NCBI GenBank assembly: GCA_022605955.1
Contig: JAKCOZ010000604.1
Location: forward strand, 1-64,000
From: Rallus limicola
Lineage: Eukaryota > Chordata > Aves > Gruiformes > Rallidae
Direction: 5' to 3'
DNA: 64,000 nt
Shown piece after piece: positions 61,687 through 64,000 of the stretch (position 1 is its first letter; every line of letters begins with the position of its first letter). Under the pieces are notes generated by a model. That model was not told the DNA's origin. It did not search any database and saw nothing but the letters and a program-made list of their open reading frames with translations. A program made the position numbers and the translations under genes.

Positions 61687-64000
61687 AGCCTTTTCCTTTG
61701 CCTGGAAAGAGGGAACATGCCTGGAACCTCCTACGGTGTTTTTCTCGGCCCTAGCAGACTGCAGTTCAAAACATGCTAAACGTCCAGCAATAACTCCCAA
61801 AGTAAAGAAGCTAGGCCTGAAAGGCATAGCTTGTCTGAAACCTCCTAACAGGACACACGAGCAGACCCTGTCACTTTGGCTCTCAGCCTTTTCCTTTGCC
61901 TGGAAAGAGGGAACATGCCTGGAACCTCCTACGGTGCTTTTCTCGGCCCTAGCAGACTGCAGTTCAAAACATGCTAAACGTCCAGCAATAACTCCCAAAA
62001 TAAAGAAGCTAGGCCTGAAAGGCATAGCTTGTCTGAAACCTCCTAACAGGACACACGAGCAGACCCTGTCACTTTGGCTCTCAGCCTTTTCCTTTGCCTG
62101 GAAAGAGGGAACATGCCTGGAACCTCCTACGGTGCTTTTCTCGGCCCTAGCAGACTGCAGTTCAAAACATGCTAAACGTCCAGCAATAACTCCCAAAGGA
62201 AAGAAGCTAGGCCTGAAAGGCATAGCTCGTCTGAAACCTCCTAACAGGACACACGAGCAGACCCTGTCACTTTGGCTCTCAGCCTTTTCCTTTGCCTGGA
62301 AAGAGGGAACATGCCTGGAACCTCCTACGGTGCTTTTCTCGGCCCTAGCAGACTGCAGTTCAAAACATGCTAAACGTCCAGCAATAACTTCCAAAGTAAA
62401 GAAGCTAGGCCTGAAAGGCATAGCTTGTCTGAAACCTCCTAACAGGACACACGAGCAGACCCTGTCACTTTGGCTCTCAGCCTTTTCCTTTGCCTGGAAA
62501 GAGGGAACATGCCTGGAACCTCCTACGGTGCTTTTCTCGGCCCTAGCAGACTGCAGTTCAAAACATGCTAAACGTCCAGCAATAACTCCCAAAGTAAAGA
62601 AGCTAGGCCTGAAAGGCATAGCTTGTCTGAAACCTCCTAACAGGACACACGAGCAGACCCTGTCACTTTGGCTCTCAGCCTTTTCCTTTGCCTGGAAAGA
62701 GGGAACATGCCTGGAACCTCCTACGGTGCTTTTCTCGGCCCTAGCAGACTGCAGTTCAAAACATGCTAAACGTCCAGCAATAACTCCCAAAGTAAAGAAG
62801 CTAGGCCTGAAAGGCATAGCTTGTCTGAAACCTCCTAACAGGACACACGAGCAGACCCTGTCACTTTGGCTCTCAGCCTTTTCCTTTGCCTGGAAAGAGG
62901 GAACATGCCTGGAACCTCCTACGGTGCTTTTCTCGGCCCTAGCAGACTGCAGTTCAAAACATGCTAAACGTCCAGCAATAACTCCAAAAGTAAAGAAGCT
63001 AGGCCTGAAAGGCATAGCTTGTCTGAAACCTCCTGACAGGACACACGAGCAGACCCTGTCACTTTGGCTCTCAGCCTTTTCCTTTGCCTGGAAAGAGGGA
63101 ACATGCCTGGAACCTCCTACGGTGCTTTTCTCGGCCCTAGCAGACTGCAGTTCAAAACATGCTAAACGTCCAGCAATAACTCCCAAAGTAAAGAAGCTAG
63201 GCCTGAAAGGCATAGCTCGTCTGAAACCTCCTAACAGGACACACGAGCTGACCCTGTCACTTTGGCTCTCAGCCTTTTTCTTTGCCTTGAAAGAGGGAAC
63301 ATGCCTGGAACCTCCTACGGTGCTTTTCTCGGCCCTAGCAGACTGCAGTTCAAAACATGCTAAACGTCCAGCAATAACTCCCAAAGTAAAGAAGCTAGGC
63401 CTGAAAGGCATAGCTCGTCTGAAACCTCCTAACAGGACACACGAGCAGACCCTGTCACTTTGGCTCTCAGCCTTTTCCTTTGCCTGGAAAGAGGGAACAT
63501 GCCTGGAACCTCCTACGGTGCTTTTCTCGGCCCTAGCAGACTGCAGTTCAAAACATGCTAAACGTCCAGCAATAACTCCCAAAGTAAAGAAGCTAGGCCT
63601 GAAAGGCATAGCTCGTCTGAAACCTCCTAACAGGACACACGAGCAGACCCTGTCACTTTGGCTCTCAGCCTTTTCCTTTGCCTGGAAAGAGGGAACATGC
63701 CTGGAACCTCCTACGGTGCTTTTCTCGGCCCTAGCAGACTGCAGTTCAAAACATGCTAAACGTCCAGCAATAACTTCCAAAGTAAAGAAGCTAGGCCTGA
63801 AAGGCATAGCTTGTCTGAAACCTCCTAACAGGACACACGAGCAGACCCTGTCACTTTGGCTCTCAGCCTTTTCCTTTGCCTGGAAAGAGGGAACATGCCT
63901 GGAACCTCCTACGGTGCTTTTCTCGGCCCTAGCAGACTGCAGTTCAAAACATGCTAAACGTCCAGCAATAACTCCAAAAGTAAAGAAGCTAGGCCTGAAA
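61687..64000. repeat. 17-monomer block, copy 3, cut by window end
   Basis: The module begins again at exactly 3,366 bp: phase 50 T at 61739, phase 113 A at 62000, then 114G/C143, 107T, plain, plain, 109A/158G, and C143 with 174T (63249) and 6T/15T. In this it agrees with copy 1 rather than copy 2. The next monomers (C143, C143, 107T, then 109A) differ from both earlier copies. The window ends inside the array. Confidence 0.75.

Larger units (their letters stand above)
1..64000. repeat. Tandem satellite DNA array, 198-bp monomer, fills the window
   Basis: Identical sequence returns every 198 bases from end to end in one orientation. For example, the block beginning CTTTTCCTTTGCCTGG at 1 recurs at 199. 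Summing the visible phase shifts (+1 near 31461, +55 at 31667, +55 at 34296, -1 at 41580, +1 near 45474) gives exactly 322 periods between the matching sites at 94 and 63961, so there are about 322.7 monomers. Base composition of the first monomer is 57 C, 42 G and 99 A+T. Monomers differ mostly by a handful of recurrent substitutions, which define classes and higher-order blocks. Neither array end lies in the window. Such arrays are known from centromeric, pericentromeric and subtelomeric heterochromatin of eukaryotes; the location here is inference. I do not recognise the family. Confidence 0.98.

Noticed and set aside
1..64000. CRISPR array or other repeat-spacer system
   Set aside because: There are no variable spacers: all 198 bases of the unit are conserved, and the unit is far longer than a CRISPR repeat plus spacer.
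1..64000. Transposon, retroviral LTR, rRNA or tRNA gene array
   Set aside because: No terminal inverted repeats, target-site duplications, polymerase motifs or recognisable RNA-gene elements are seen. The unit is too short and too uniform for an rDNA array.
1..64000. Assembly artefact from collapsing or looping one repeat
   Set aside because: A looped consensus would repeat exactly. Here private variants, indels and HOR blocks of differing length are ordered non-randomly, which favours a real array, though local copy number cannot be confirmed without reads.

Overview
The whole 64 kb window is one tandem satellite-DNA array. A 198-bp monomer repeats head to tail, always in the same orientation, from the first base to the last: about 322.7 monomers plus two extra 55-bp partial duplications. 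I see no unique sequence, gene, RNA gene, transposon or array edge. Neighbouring monomers usually differ from the consensus at only a few positions. 'Phase n' below means the base equivalent to window position n of the first monomer (1-198).

Organism: homogeneous 198-bp satellite with higher-order repeat (HOR) structure over at least 64 kb points to a eukaryotic heterochromatic block (centromeric, pericentromeric, subtelomeric or a satellite-rich sex or B chromosome). The consensus is 50% GC with only 4 invariant CpG sites per monomer (observed/expected about 0.33 from my base count). The commonest polymorphism is CG versus TG at phase 143-144. Both fit a genome with CpG methylation, as in vertebrates, but this is weak evidence. 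I do not recognise the monomer as a named family and do not assign a species.

Layout: (1) 1-9501, a mosaic rich in a triple-variant monomer (phase 101 T, 102 G, 107 T) that is absent after about 24 kb. (2) 9502-31480, five blocks of 21, 12, 15, 30 and 33 monomers, each ending in a monomer with phase 195 C to A. (3) 31481-34350, rearranged, with two identical-type 55-bp duplication junctions 2,629 bp apart. (4) 34351-41488, containing a 10-monomer tandem duplication and a pair of doubly marked monomers 5,940 bp apart. (5) 41489-47232, mostly consensus-like monomers with two single-base indels. (6) 47233-54954, 39 monomers with 6- and 12-monomer periodicities. (7) 54955-64000, an 8-monomer module recurring every 3,366 bp (17 monomers).

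Coding: because 198 = 3 x 66, any frame free of stops in one monomer stays open through many copies. This produces open frames of up to about 2,500 codons on both strands. I call none of them genes: the same peptide recurs every 66 residues, both strands are open over the same DNA, and the three commonest polymorphisms change the amino acid in both frames. If the array acts at all, it is most likely structural (chromatin, centromere or heterochromatin) or through satellite transcripts; nothing in the sequence shows this directly.
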